A stretch of 64,000 nt of DNA from Chloroflexi bacterium TSY (GTDB taxonomy: Bacteria; Chloroflexota; Anaerolineae; Caldilineales; Caldilineaceae), in the NCBI GenBank assembly GCA_019217005.1, contig JAHBNG010000015.1, positions 62,001-126,000 of the forward strand, given 5' to 3'. Shown here in pieces: positions 47,292 to 56,662 of the stretch. The notes under the pieces are model-generated. The model worked only from the letters and a program-made list of their open reading frames with translations. It was not told the origin of the DNA and did no database searches. The position numbers and the translations under genes are program-made. Each line of letters opens with the position of its first letter. Within the stretch, counting starts at the first letter, position 1.

Positions 47292-48581
47292 TTACTCAAT
47301 TACATCCAACGCCTGCTCCAAATCCCACAATAAATCATCGACCGTCTCCAATCCGATTGAGAGGCGCACCATTCCCGCATCGACACCACCTGCTGCCAAT
47401 TCCTCATCCGAGAGCTGCTGATGTGTGGTCGATGCGGGATGAATGACAAGGCTCCGGGCATCGCCTACGTTGGCCAAGTGGGAAAAGAGATGGAGCGATT
47501 CGATCAATTGCTGACCCGCCCGTCGTGGGTTGTCGGATTGGATACCAAAGGTGAAGATAGCCCCGGGGCCTTTGGGAAGATACTTCTGAGCAAGAGCATG
47601 ATACTCATTGTCGCTTAATCCTGGATAGGCAACCCAGGCAACCTTGGGATGTTCACTGAGATACTCTGCCACGGCCCGTGCATTGGCCACATGACGCTCC
47701 ATCCGCAATGCCAGTGTTTCCAAGCCTTGAATCAGGAGAAAGGCATTCATTGGCGATAGGCTGCTGCCCGTGTCCCGCAATGTCTCTGCTCGGGCCTTCA
47801 TCAAAAAGCCGTGATGCCCAAAGGTTTCGTAAAATTTCAGATCGTGATAGGCTGGCGAGGGTGCAGCAATGGTTGGGAAATGGCTGTAGTCAAACTTGCC
47901 AGATTCGACGATCACACCCGCAATCGAATTGCCGTGGCCACCGATAAACTTTGTCGCCGAATGGATGACAATGGTTGCACCGAAGTCGATTGGGCGACAT
48001 AAATAGGGAGTCGCAAAGGTGTTGTCGACAATGAGCGGCAAATTGTGCGTATTGGCCAGGGCCGCAATACGCTCTAGATCCAGAATGCTGCTCTTGGGAT
48101 TGCCAATGGTCTCACCATAGAGCGCACGCGTCTGCGGTGTGACGGCTGCTTCCCAATTCTCTATATCAGTTGGATCGACAAAGTGTACCGTGATGCCCAG
48201 CTTGCGAAAGGTATGCGTAAACTGCGTCACGGTGCCGCCATAGAGATGAGCCGAGGAGACAACCTCATCTCCTGGTTCCAGTAACGTCATCATCGCCACA
48301 AATTGAGCCGCCATGCCACTGGATGTCGCAACAGCGCCAGTGCCATTTTCCAGCGAAGCAACGCGCTCCTCAAAAACAGCAGTCGTGGGGTTGTTGATGC
48401 GTGTATAAATGTTGCCATACTGCTTCAATTCAAAGAGCTGAGCGGCGTAGTCTGCATCATCAAAGACATAAGAGGTGGTCTGGTAGATGGGGACTGCTCG
48501 GGCACCCGTCACGGCATCGGGCACATGGCCGGCATGAAGCATGCGGGTTTCAAAGCCAAATTGACGGCGGTTTTGCGTCAT
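47292..48581 (-). CDS. metY: O-acetylhomoserine aminocarboxypropyltransferase (MetY-like)
   Basis: 429 aa PLP enzyme of the Cys/Met metabolism family. It makes homocysteine (or cysteine-type products) from O-acetylhomoserine and sulfide in the cytoplasm. FETRMLHAGHVPD and GARAVPIYQTTSYVF open the protein. Later come NIYTRINNPTT, the PLP-contact VDNTFATPYLCRPIDFGA, and the lysine site HSATKFIGGHG, then GGRFDY-like SGKFDYSHFP. The C-terminal HPASTTHQQLSDEE and RLSIGLE are typical. The length fits MetY (about 430 aa) rather than MetB/MetC (about 380-390). AGGAG lies 10 nt before the ATG. No SAM riboswitch is recognisable upstream. Confidence 0.92.
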   Translation of the reverse strand: MTQNRRQFGFETRMLHAGHVPDAVTGARAVPIYQTTSYVFDDADYAAQLFELKQYGNIYTRINNPTTAVFEERVASLENGTGAVATSSGMAAQFVAMMTLLEPGDEVVSSAHLYGGTVTQFTHTFRKLGITVHFVDPTDIENWEAAVTPQTRALYGETIGNPKSSILDLERIAALANTHNLPLIVDNTFATPYLCRPIDFGATIVIHSATKFIGGHGNSIAGVIVESGKFDYSHFPTIAAPSPAYHDLKFYETFGHHGFLMKARAETLRDTGSSLSPMNAFLLIQGLETLALRMERHVANARAVAEYLSEHPKVAWVAYPGLSDNEYHALAQKYLPKGPGAIFTFGIQSDNPRRAGQQLIESLHLFSHLANVGDARSLVIHPASTTHQQLSDEELAAGGVDAGMVRLSIGLETVDDLLWDLEQALDVIE

Positions 48582-48640
48582 AGACGAACTCCTATCCTAT
48601 GAAGTTTTTAAGACTTGCTCGACGGATATGCATAGATACG

Positions 48641-48646
48641 ATTATA
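48641..48646 (-). promoter_or_regulatory. Candidate -10 box upstream of metY
   Basis: TATAAT on the minus strand, 60 nt before the metY ATG. No convincing -35 hexamer was found at the right distance, so confidence is low. The region 48647-48940 shows no gene; a small hairpin GCTCTTGTCGAGAGC lies near 48795. Confidence 0.3.
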
Positions 48647-48940
48647 TCATTGCGCCGCATATTGCGCCATAGCAGGTTGTTGGGCACTCATCGTATGTAT
48701 TTCCGATTCGAGTACATATGCAAAATCGTTGGCAATTGGCAAGATGGCTGCCAGAGCCTTCTACCCATAATCTCTGTTTCCTCGCTCTCGACAAGAGCTA
48801 CAAAATGTCTTGACAATCTCTTAAGATTTGCCCGCTACACTAAACATAGTGCTCAAACAGATACGTAGTCTCTCTTCATTAATGATACCAATTGCAGTTG
48901 TGGAGGTCATGAATGTGTTTCGATTTCCCTGACGGCACGG

Positions 48941-49092
48941 CGTTAGAGATTACACGCAGTAGGATTTCTCAGAGGTAGAGCGTTCAAATGGCGAAAAAAG
49001 ACGCAGTAGAGAATCTCGGACCATTTGGCACGCTCGAGTCTGTTTTGACTGAGAAGTGCAGGATTATGTCTACTGCGTGTAATAGAGAACGC
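48941..49092. repeat. Family B MITE-like repeat, copy 2
   Basis: About 152 bp, inverted relative to copy 1 at 4882-5036. It has the same ATTACACGCAGTAG ends and an internal frame MAKKDAVENLG on the plus strand. Beyond both copies lies the same flanking word GCGCCATGCATGGCGACTCC, so the pair also shares outside context. Confidence 0.85.
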
Positions 49093-49264
49093 TGCGCCAT
49101 GCATGGCGACTCCACTGTGGTCTGCCCTGAAAAAAAGGGCAGCAAGAGAAGAGAGAGAGGGGTTAAAGGCCGCGTTGAATAAGAAGCGGGTCCAAGTTGA
49201 CCCGCCAGAGTGGGTGGCGTCGTTGCCTGTGCCCAACGCAAATCAGTTGTAGTGAGCACCGTAC

Positions 49265-50488
49265 TTAGGCGGTCGGTGCCAAGAAAACCTTGAAGCCGAG
49301 GGACTCGAGGGTTTTGAGTGCGCCGGCTTGTGCATGCTCCTTGCGTCGTTTGAGAAAGAAGTCGCCGCCGAGTTCTTCAAAGACGGCATCGGGCTTGTCG
49401 ATGAGATGATAGACGATGGTCAAGATGGAATGGGCCACGGCAATAGCTGCCCGCTTGGCTCCGCGTCGTGCCTTGAGACGGTGGAACTGTGCGGCGAGAT
49501 AGGTGTCCTTGGTGCGAGGGCGGCCCAAGCCGCTTCAACGAGGGCGGTGACTAACCATTTCTGGCCTTTCGTCGGCGACCACTCTTGCGTTTGCCCGCCG
49601 ATTCGTTGTTGCCAGGACAGACACAAGCCCAGGAGGCCAGTTTCTTAGCTGAGGGCCAGCTTTCGACCGAGGACCGATCTCCGCCAGAATTATCTCGGCG
49701 ACGACTCGCCCCACACCGGGAATGGCATCTAGGCGTGCGATGAGGTCAGCATGCGGAGCCATGAGGACCCCAATCTGTTGATTGAGGGCATCAATGCGTA
49801 CATTCAGGTGATCGAGATGATGCAGAACTTCTTGCAGCATAAAACGATGATGAGGACGGACCAGTCCCGTCAACGCATCAACCAACTGGGGAATCTTGGC
49901 CCGCAGCCGCTTTTGTGCCAAGTCAGCCATGGCTTCTGGGTCCATCTCATCTGCAATCAGGGCCTCGATCATCTGGCGTGCCGATACACCTTGGATGCTC
50001 GTGACCACCGATCCCAACTTGACGTTGGCATCTTCCAACACCTTATGCAGGCGATTGACTGCCGCACTCTTCTCTTGCAAGAGACGCGTCCGATAGCGCG
50101 TCAGGTCTCGCAAGTCCCTTTGCTCCACATCTGGAATGAAACTGCGCTCCAGCAGTCCATAACTCATCAGTTTCGTGATCCAGGCCGCATCGCTCTCATC
50201 CGTCTTGCGACCAGGCACCTGTGCCAGATGGCGGGCATTCACAATCCAGACCTCAAAATGCTCATGCAACACATTGTAGATCGGTTTCCAATACACTCCC
50301 GTACTCTCCATCGCCACATGCATGATCCCATACGACGACAGCCACGACCTCAACCCCTCCAACTCGACCGTCGTTGTCCCAAATCGCTTGCGCACCTGCT
50401 CCATCCTCCCTGATTCATCTACCACACACGCCACTACCATCCGCTTGTGAACATCCAGGCCGCTGCACTTCGGAAACATCACTTCCAT
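49265..50488 (-). pseudogene. IS110-family transposase, degenerate
   Basis: The first frame (50488 to 49535) has GLDVHKRMVVACVVD, AMESTGVYWKPIYN and DESDAAWITKL, the DEDD catalytic N-terminal part, then IARLDAIPGVGRVVAEIILAEIG. After that the frame is lost. The expected KKLASWA and CPGNNESAGKRKSG appear in another frame near 49600-49650, and the final TKDTYLAAQFHRLKARRGAKRA (to 49265) in a third. At least two indels are needed. IS110 elements lack terminal repeats, so the borders (about 49250 and 50510) are approximate. Inactive. Confidence 0.88.
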
Positions 50489-50738
50489 CTTCCTTTCCTT
50501 TCGCAGCCGCTTATGTGTACCCGATTGTGAGCACAGTCTGCCCTGCGTGTTTCGTCCCGAGGAACGTCCACATCCCGTGGTGCGTCGGTGTACACCAATC
50601 TAGCTACTGAGCGTTCTTTACTTGACCACGGACCTTTCCCGATTTCTGTTCGGCGGCTGCCACCACACTTTAACACATTTTTCATCCCCTGTTGTGTTGG
50701 CTACTGATTATGTAACATACGACACGAATAAGGATTTT

Positions 50739-51389
50739 ATGATGCAAAAACTATTCGCGACATGGATACAGCCAATCGTTCTCGCCCTTGGTCTTTTGCC
50801 CATGCTGATTGTGTTAGGGGCTGCGGGCGGCACGATTCTGGGCTTGATGAATCAATTCGATTTTTTGGATGTAGCAGAAGTCATGGCCGATATCTCGCTG
50901 ATTACATTTACCGCCATGTTGGCCTGTACTCCTCTCAATATTCTCTTTGGTTGGCGTTGGCCCCTTGCTTTGAGACGGCCACTAGGTCTGTATGCGTTTA
51001 TGTACTCTGCTGTCCATTATCTCGTTTTTCTGTCTGGATTCCAGTTCGATGTGGCAAACGGCTTCACAGCAACTGCTGCATCCAATATGCTCTTTTTTGG
51101 CTTCCTGGGACTGGCCCTAATGCTGCCATTGGCGATGACATCCAATAAATGGTCTATGCAATTTTTGGGCCGCAACTGGAAACGACTACACTATTTAGTC
51201 TATGCCATAGCTATCTTCATCATTCTGCATCTGCTCTTTCTCGGCCAAGGTGCCTTAACAGCCATAACATATCATCTCCTGCTTGGTATACGCATACCGC
51301 CCATCCGCAAATCGGTTGTTGCTTGGCGTCACTCATGGTCAGCACGCCTTGCAACTTCAACACAATGCGCACCACGTCATACAATATAA
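50739..51389 (+). CDS. Ferric-reductase-like heme membrane protein (MsrQ-like)
   Basis: 216 aa with five or six membrane helices. PLGLYAFMYSAVHYLVFL and NWKRLHYLVYAIAIFIILHLLFL carry the heme-binding histidines in the MsrQ/YedZ pattern. WSMQFLGRNWKRLH is also family-typical. MsrQ passes electrons from the quinone pool to the periplasmic MsrP methionine sulfoxide reductase, but no msrP is present in the window. ATG 50739 has AAGGA upstream; a longer in-frame start at 50622 is not supported. The C-terminal about 30 residues look unrelated to the family and may be altered. Confidence 0.78.
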   Translation: MMQKLFATWIQPIVLALGLLPMLIVLGAAGGTILGLMNQFDFLDVAEVMADISLITFTAMLACTPLNILFGWRWPLALRRPLGLYAFMYSAVHYLVFLSGFQFDVANGFTATAASNMLFFGFLGLALMLPLAMTSNKWSMQFLGRNWKRLHYLVYAIAIFIILHLLFLGQGALTAITYHLLLGIRIPPIRKSVVAWRHSWSARLATSTQCAPRHTI

Positions 51390-51531
51390 TAATATCACCT
51401 AATTCAAATGATGATAGATGCTCGCAGATTGGACTATGCCCCTGCCAAGTTGTTACTGATGCAGAACACAGCTCGGCGGACTGTTAATGTCGGTAGGTCT
51501 TCCCGCTCGGCAAATAAATAAGGAATGACTC

Positions 51532-52002
51532 ATGACGAATCGAACCAAAACCCTATTGTTCACCATCCTGATACTTCTAGGCCTGAGCCTGGTCGTCGGC
51601 GCAACGCTGGATATGCCGACCAGCGCACAAGGCATCGTGACCGGACGCAATTCAATTCTCCTTAGTCAGTTAGTTGACCGAGTCGGTGCTTCTGCCCTAT
51701 TATCGGCGTTGAGAGAGTCTGACGAACTTAACCTAGATCGACTTCAACCGATTCAGCGTCCAAGCCGTCGCCGTACGGATCGGCTAAATAATCGACAAAA
51801 TAACGAATCTCGGAGAGGTGTACGCAACAATAACGACCGTCACAATGACCGCCGGCGGGCAAGAAGCAACGCTGCACCATTCAATGATGCCGTAGAAGAC
51901 CAACTTGAACGGATCCGCCCGGAAATTGTCTATCAAGTCGCGGTCGATGCAAACCTACTGACGCAAACAGAAGCAGATAGAATGCTAGCAGAAGTCGAGT
52001 AA
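51532..52002 (+). CDS. Small exported protein with Asn/Arg-rich low-complexity region
   Basis: 156 aa. AAGGA before ATG 51532. A signal peptide (TKTLLFTILILLGLSLVVGA) is followed by a segment VTGRNSILLSQLVDRVGASAL. Then comes a hydrophilic linker rich in N, R and D (DRLNNRQNNESRRG, NNNDRHNDRRRARSN). The C-terminus PFNDAVEDQLERIRPEIVYQ is helical. I do not recognise the family. It lies upstream of a two-component system, separated by a family-D repeat, and could be an envelope-stress target or ligand (speculative). Confidence 0.65.
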   Translation: MTNRTKTLLFTILILLGLSLVVGATLDMPTSAQGIVTGRNSILLSQLVDRVGASALLSALRESDELNLDRLQPIQRPSRRRTDRLNNRQNNESRRGVRNNNDRHNDRRRARSNAAPFNDAVEDQLERIRPEIVYQVAVDANLLTQTEADRMLAEVE

Positions 52003-52024
52003 AGCGCCTTTCCTTATCAAATTC

Positions 52025-52102
52025 GAGTGTGTACCACAAAGTGTGTAAATGAACACTGCTCAGTCAGAGAACCGCTGCATTTACACACTTTGGGACACAC
52101 TC
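52025..52102. repeat. Family D MITE-like repeat, copy 4
   Basis: 78 bp with ends GAGTGTGTACCACAAAGTG and CACTTTGGGACACACTC. Located just upstream of the response-regulator gene; its promoter must lie in or after this repeat. Confidence 0.85.
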
Positions 52103-52197
52103 CTTCAAATGCGGGCGCGACAATCTTGCCGCAAAACCAGATTCTCAGTTGGTACTACGCTCGTGACAAACACGACCATTCATTTCAAAGAAACCCT

Positions 52198-52914
52198 ATG
52201 TCTCAACGAATTCTTGTCGTCGACGATGACCGATCAATTGTAAAAGTCGTCAAAAGCTACTTGGAACAGGCTGGATATCAAGTGCTAACTGCCCACGATG
52301 GCGAACGTGCGCTGCACATCATGCGTCGCGAGCATCCCGACCTACTTGTTCTCGATCTGATGTTGCCTGACCGCGACGGTTGGGAACTGACCCGTCTCGC
52401 TCGCAGCGACAGGTCGCTTGCTACAATGCCAATTATCATGCTTACGGCTCGTGTGGAAGATATAGATAAGATCATCGGGCTTGAGATGGGTGCAGATGAC
52501 TATATTACCAAACCTTTTAATGCACGAGAAGTTGTGGCTCGCGTACGAGCACTGCTGCGGCGTAGTCAGCTTATGCAAGGGGTAAGAGAGATCGACGCTC
52601 ATGTGTTGACTGTATCGGGGTTGTGCTTGGATCTGGATCAGCATCTGCTGACAGTAGACGGACATCCCGTAGAATTGACGCGCACTGAATTCAAGTTGCT
52701 GCACCTGCTTATGGCGAATCCTGGTCATACACTCGCACGAGATGAGCTAGTAGAAAAGATCATGGGTTACGCTTATGAAGGTATGGGACGCACCCTGGAC
52801 ACGCATGTACGCAATCTACGCCGCAAAATCGAACCAGATCCCAATGAGCCGACCTATATTCAAACGGTCTATGGGATTGGATATCGATTGGCAAGGTCCG
52901 CTGGAATCATATAA
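52198..52914 (+). CDS. OmpR-family response regulator
   Basis: 238 aa. Receiver domain: ILVVDDDRSI, phospho-acceptor Asp in LLVLDLMLPDRDGWEL (near residue 53), TAR and the lysine in YITKPF. DNA-binding winged helix: LTRTEFKLLHLLMANPG, RDELVEKIMGYAYEG, RTLDTHVRNLRRKIEPDP, TVYGIGYRL. ATG 52198 is chosen since upstream codons are repeat sequence. Its stop overlaps the next gene's ATG (TAATG), so kinase and regulator are co-translated. Target genes unknown. Confidence 0.93.
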   Translation: MSQRILVVDDDRSIVKVVKSYLEQAGYQVLTAHDGERALHIMRREHPDLLVLDLMLPDRDGWELTRLARSDRSLATMPIIMLTARVEDIDKIIGLEMGADDYITKPFNAREVVARVRALLRRSQLMQGVREIDAHVLTVSGLCLDLDQHLLTVDGHPVELTRTEFKLLHLLMANPGHTLARDELVEKIMGYAYEGMGRTLDTHVRNLRRKIEPDPNEPTYIQTVYGIGYRLARSAGII

Positions 52915-53966
52915 TGGATCGATTGTGGATACGGTTGAGCATGGCAATCGGCGCACTCTTTTTTGTTGTGTTGGGGCTGTTGGCGGTCATTGTCATTGGG
53001 GCCAGTCTGATGCAGATCATCCCCCCTATTTTTGATGATGGTCGACCGTCTCTCCGCTCTATCTGGCGCGATGTACCGGAAGGCTTCTTGGGGCTTTTGC
53101 TCATAACAGGCACGATTGGCACGATTTCAGGTGCATTAGTTAGTCGCATTCTGAGCGCCCCCCTCACCAAACTCACCATCGCTGACCATCGCATAGGTGA
53201 AGGCGACCTGAGCACACGCATTGCATTGCGCGGGAGCCGTGAAATTAAGGAACTAGCTCGCTCTTTTAATAAAATGGCGACTGATCTTGAGCATGCCGAA
53301 ACACTTCGCAACAACTTGATGGCTGATGTCTCCCATGAATTGCGGACTCCCTTGACGGCCCTAGAAGGGAACCTCCGTGCAGTCTTGGACAAAGTCTATA
53401 CATTGGACGAAGCGGAACTGGCTCATCTCTATGGTCAGACGCGCCATTTAATTCAACTCGTGAATGATTTGCGCGAGTTGGCGCTGGCTGAAGCCCATAA
53501 GTTGCCTCTAGACAAACAACTGACTGACGTGGCTCAGTTGGTCGAAGAGACACGCTGGGCCTTTGAGCCACTGGCAGAAGAGAAAGGGGTTGAATTGAAA
53601 TATGCGATTGATGAGGCACTTCCTGCGCCTTATCTTGATGCAGTGCGAATTCGCCAAGTCTTACATAATCTGATTGCCAATGCTCTGCGCCATACGCCTA
53701 CAAACGGCTCCGTGACAATTACTACCCAAGCGGATGGAGAACATGTCGAGCTAACAATCGCTGATACGGGTGAAGGTATCGATCCCGATCAATTGCCCTA
53801 TCTGTTTGACCGCTTTTATCGCAGTGATAAATCGCGCACACGCGCCAGCGGCGGGACGGGTCTAGGATTGGCAATTGTCAAGGCCATCATCGAGGAGCAC
53901 GGCGGGACGGTCTGGGCAGAGAGCACTGGTCTAGGGAAGGGAATGATCGTGCGTGTTCGTTTGTGA
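52914..53966 (+). CDS. HAMP-containing sensor histidine kinase
   Basis: 350 aa. Two membrane helices (residues 9-33 and about 58-82) enclose a very short extracytoplasmic loop, then HAMP (SAPLTKLTIADHRIGEGDLSTR). HisKA carries the phospho-histidine in LMADVSHELRTPLTALEGN near residue 142. The ATPase part has NLIANALRHTPTN, IADTGEGIDPDQLP, FYRSDKSRTRASGGTGLGLAIVK. It phosphorylates the upstream regulator. The short loop suggests sensing of a membrane-linked signal rather than a soluble ligand. Confidence 0.92.
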   Translation: MDRLWIRLSMAIGALFFVVLGLLAVIVIGASLMQIIPPIFDDGRPSLRSIWRDVPEGFLGLLLITGTIGTISGALVSRILSAPLTKLTIADHRIGEGDLSTRIALRGSREIKELARSFNKMATDLEHAETLRNNLMADVSHELRTPLTALEGNLRAVLDKVYTLDEAELAHLYGQTRHLIQLVNDLRELALAEAHKLPLDKQLTDVAQLVEETRWAFEPLAEEKGVELKYAIDEALPAPYLDAVRIRQVLHNLIANALRHTPTNGSVTITTQADGEHVELTIADTGEGIDPDQLPYLFDRFYRSDKSRTRASGGTGLGLAIVKAIIEEHGGTVWAESTGLGKGMIVRVRL

Positions 53967-54003
53967 CACAAGTACAAATAATTGCCCTACTGATAGAGAC
54001 GCC

Positions 54004-54063
54004 ATTTAAACTTCGGATAATAGGACTGTTTGCTGTCGAGTGGCAATTGCCCGAAGTTTAAAT
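54004..54063. repeat. Family G hairpin repeat
   Basis: Arms CATTTAAACTTCGG and CCGAAGTTTAAATG around about 30 nt. One arm recurs near 9280. The rest of 53967-54269 has no recognisable gene. Confidence 0.65.
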
Positions 54064-54269
54064 GATGTGACTATGAGAAGAGACTCAAGTTTCCAACAAA
54101 GGTTCCCAAAAATAACAACGGATTCAAGACAACGATGGCTTGGGTGCTTCATTCAGCCAGATCTGCGCTCGAATGACGCAAATTTTGGTGACGAGAAAGC
54201 CAATCCGTTTTTGTCCAAAATCAGCTGTTAGCCTGTTCAGCCAAATCGGTAAATCCAAAATCGAGCAAA

Positions 54270-55771
54270 CTTTACTTTCTGGTAAAGGCTTGAGTGACAA
54301 AGGGCAAACCGAAAGGGGCGGAAAAAAGAATCCACCCTGAAAAAACGGGATAAAATGTAAAAATAGTGCTCGGCTAGTTTAAGCAGCGGCATTGAGGCGG
54401 CGATGAGCGAGAACGCCTTTAGGTAAATGGTGTGAAACCGAGGCCTTTTTCCGAAAGTCAGGGTCGAGTTGGTCAGGAGTTGGAAAAAGAGCACTCGAGA
54501 GAACACGGCGCAGCCTGCCGGGAGTGGCTTGAGGCTCTCGATCCCAGTAGCCAGTCGGTATGGGAGGAAGAGAAGCGGCTAAATGGGAAAGAAGATTGCC
54601 AGCCAGCAGCCCCAGTTCAGGTAAGCGGAAGCAAGCCTCATCGGCATGAACAAATTGACGATGTAAGCCAATCATCTGCTTGGAAGCCAAGGGGGGGATG
54701 TTCAACAGGCCAGCGCTCCAGATAGAAAAGATAAATGGTTTCAGCTTGTAAAGCCATGACGGTCGCCAGAACCAAAGGTGTGTGATAAGCAGGATCCTGA
54801 AAGACGTAAATCGAATAGGTGCGGTTGGCTGTATCCACCTTGGTTGTCCTGGGGACGAGATTGTGCCATGCTTGATAGCGAATCAGGCGACCACTATAGA
54901 CAAATTGACCAAACGAGTCTGGAGTTGTGGCCTCGAGTCGCTTTCCCTATAGCATCGAGAGAGCGGACGCACAATATCACCATATTCGGGTGGTCTGCCT
55001 TTTTCCTTACGTTCGGGTAACTCATTGCGGCGCGCTGTGCAGTTAATCGCTTCCCGAAGGACAAATCGGTCGACGTCGCTTTCTAGCATTTCTCTGATTG
55101 TAAACCCGGCATCGACCACCGCCACTTCGTCTGACTCCAGTGATTTCTTGGTCTCTTTCAGCAGCTTTTTCCGAAACTCACTTTCCTTTGTGCCTACCTC
55201 GCATCTCATGATTGCCTTGAGCAGTGGCACTCGTTTCCCGCCTATCTCCCCCGAGCTTATCATCACTCCAAAGATGAGCGGGCAATGCCCGACGAGCCGT
55301 TGAGTTATAGAGTCGGTTCACTTTCCCTTGCAGCTTCGGTCGCCAGAACCCTGTGATATCTATGCTTTTCACTCGGTATCCTTCTAACTTTTTTGCCTCC
55401 CATTCCCCTTTCCACTCCACTTCTTCTTGCCACGATGAGAGCAGGCTTGCAATATCCCATGATCCATATCGAAAGCTCCACCAGCTTCGCCGGAGCTCCT
55501 CATCTTCAAACCCGCTTTCACTCAATCCACTATGGATTGCTCCTCGACTTTTCAGAAACGACCCATTCATCATCGCCCACATCAGACGCATTACATTTAC
55601 GTTTGTTCCCACCGGCGTTACTTGCAATACATTCATCAGTACTGCTATAGTTATTTCTGGCGCGGTTAGCATTCCTTCCTCCTTTTTGGTTTCTCTACCT
55701 TTAGGATGAAACGCTAACCGCTTTTTGTCACATTTCTCACCTCATCTCTTTTCTTTTACCAGAAAGTAAAG
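54270..55771 (-). mobile_element. IS4-family element, copy C
   Basis: 1502 bp, opposite orientation to copies A and B, with the same ends. It is flanked by the direct repeat AGCAAA (54264-54269 and 55772-55777). It is not inserted in a recognisable gene. Confidence 0.95.
54379..55672 (-). pseudogene. IS4 transposase, copy C, at least two indels
   Basis: The first frame (from 55672) breaks near 55280 by a 2-nt loss relative to copy A. The middle (55266-54883) is intact to the GGG site, where it stops as in copy A. The last frame (to 54379) is preserved. Start codon and AAGGAGGAAGGA site match the other copies. Confidence 0.85.
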
Positions 55772-55821
55772 AGCAAATCAAAATTTAAAAAATTTTTACT
55801 CATCCAGCGCATTTAAACTAA

Positions 55822-55921
55822 TTGCTTATCCGAAAATTTCTGTGATGATATATTCTTTGCACCAAGCATTTTTACCCGAGAAACTGGTCAGACTCACAAC
55901 TACTTTTCGGATAGGTTCTAA
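55822..55921. repeat. Family C inverted repeat, copy 3
   Basis: Arms TTATCCGAAAA and CTTTTCGGATAGGTTCTA with a somewhat longer interior. Beside it, 55951-56001 forms another hairpin (arms TCTGGGCGATC and GATCGCCCAGA, extended by GTGAG and CTCAC). Confidence 0.75.
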
Positions 55922-55950
55922 AGGATACGCGGATGAGCCAATCCAATTCC

Positions 55951-56001
55951 GTGAGGGACTCTGGGCGATCGGGAACCCGATTTGATCGCCCAGAAGCTCT
56001 C
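55951..56001. repeat. Hairpin with 11-bp perfect core arms
   Basis: TCTGGGCGATC (55960-55970) pairs with GATCGCCCAGA (55984-55994), extended outward imperfectly by GTGAG/CTCAC. Single copy in the window; could be a terminator-like or MITE structure. Confidence 0.6.
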
Positions 56002-56088
56002 ACGTCGAAGCCTTTAGAGGTTTTGTTGCACCGTTTGCTTGTTCGTCATCGTTTTGCCAGATGGCATAAGTGATTTGTATGTGATGCT

Positions 56089-56109
56089 GAACAAACAAGC
56101 TGTTTGTTC
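56089..56109. repeat. Family H small hairpin, copy 3
   Basis: Arms GAACAAACA and TGTTTGTTC, 2 nt from the stop codon of the sigma-factor gene. It shares about 60 bp of left context (TTCGTCATCGTT, GCCAGATGGCA) with copy 1. Confidence 0.75.
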
Positions 56110-56111
56110 TA

Positions 56112-56659
56112 CTACAGAGCCATGGCGCGCAAGCTACGCAGTCCTCGGCTCTTGTGTTGTCGTACCAGTTCTTCGCTCATGCCCAGCATTTGCGCAATCT
56201 GATTTGTACTTTTACCACGCAAGTATGCTTCCAGAACTGTACGTCGGCACCTGCTCAGTTGGGCGAGACCTGCTTGTAAGGTCAGCCATTTCTCCTGCCA
56301 TTCAATCAGTGTCTCTGGTTGCTCATCCACGCACCCCACTAACGATTCTACGACAGGTTCGTCTAGTGAGACCAGCGCAACTGATTTCATTTTGCGCACC
56401 TCTCGGATCTTGTTGCGAACGATCCCCTTCACATATGCTGTCAGCGGAATGCTCTGATGGGGAACATATGAGCCACGTTCCATACATTGATAGGCTGTTA
56501 ACATGGCGTCTTGTAAAATATCCAGATCTGATTCGCTCGTGTCGTTCATGGTGCGGATGTAGCCCAAGACAGACCGTTCTCCGACAGATCGATACCAGTC
56601 ACACCAAGCTTGTAGACGATCGGCCGAGTTGGGATTGCTTGTTGGCAAAAGCCGTTTGA
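56112..56659 (-). pseudogene. ECF-type RNA polymerase sigma factor, 5' end lost to IS630
   Basis: About 182 codons remain. Region 2: SDLDILQDAMLTAYQCMERG, SIPLTAYVKGIVRNKIREV. Region 4: LSRCRRTVLEAYLRGKSTNQIAQMLGMSEELVRQHKSRGLRSL, a clear helix-turn-helix. The frame is open into the IS630 copy at 56663, so the original start is gone. An in-frame TTG (PTSNPNSAD) near the junction could still start a nearly full-length protein. The sequence beyond the IS is a family-C repeat, so whatever preceded the gene is not identifiable. Confidence 0.8.
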
Positions 56660-56662
56660 CTA

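Noticed and set aside
48582..48900. Possible SAM riboswitch upstream of metY
   Set aside because: No SAM-I or SAM-II core sequence found; only a simple GCTCTTGTCGAGAGC hairpin.
37661..55771. Composite transposon formed by IS4 copies B and C
   Set aside because: Each copy has its own direct repeat at both ends (TCTATTAA and AGCAAA), which indicates independent insertions.
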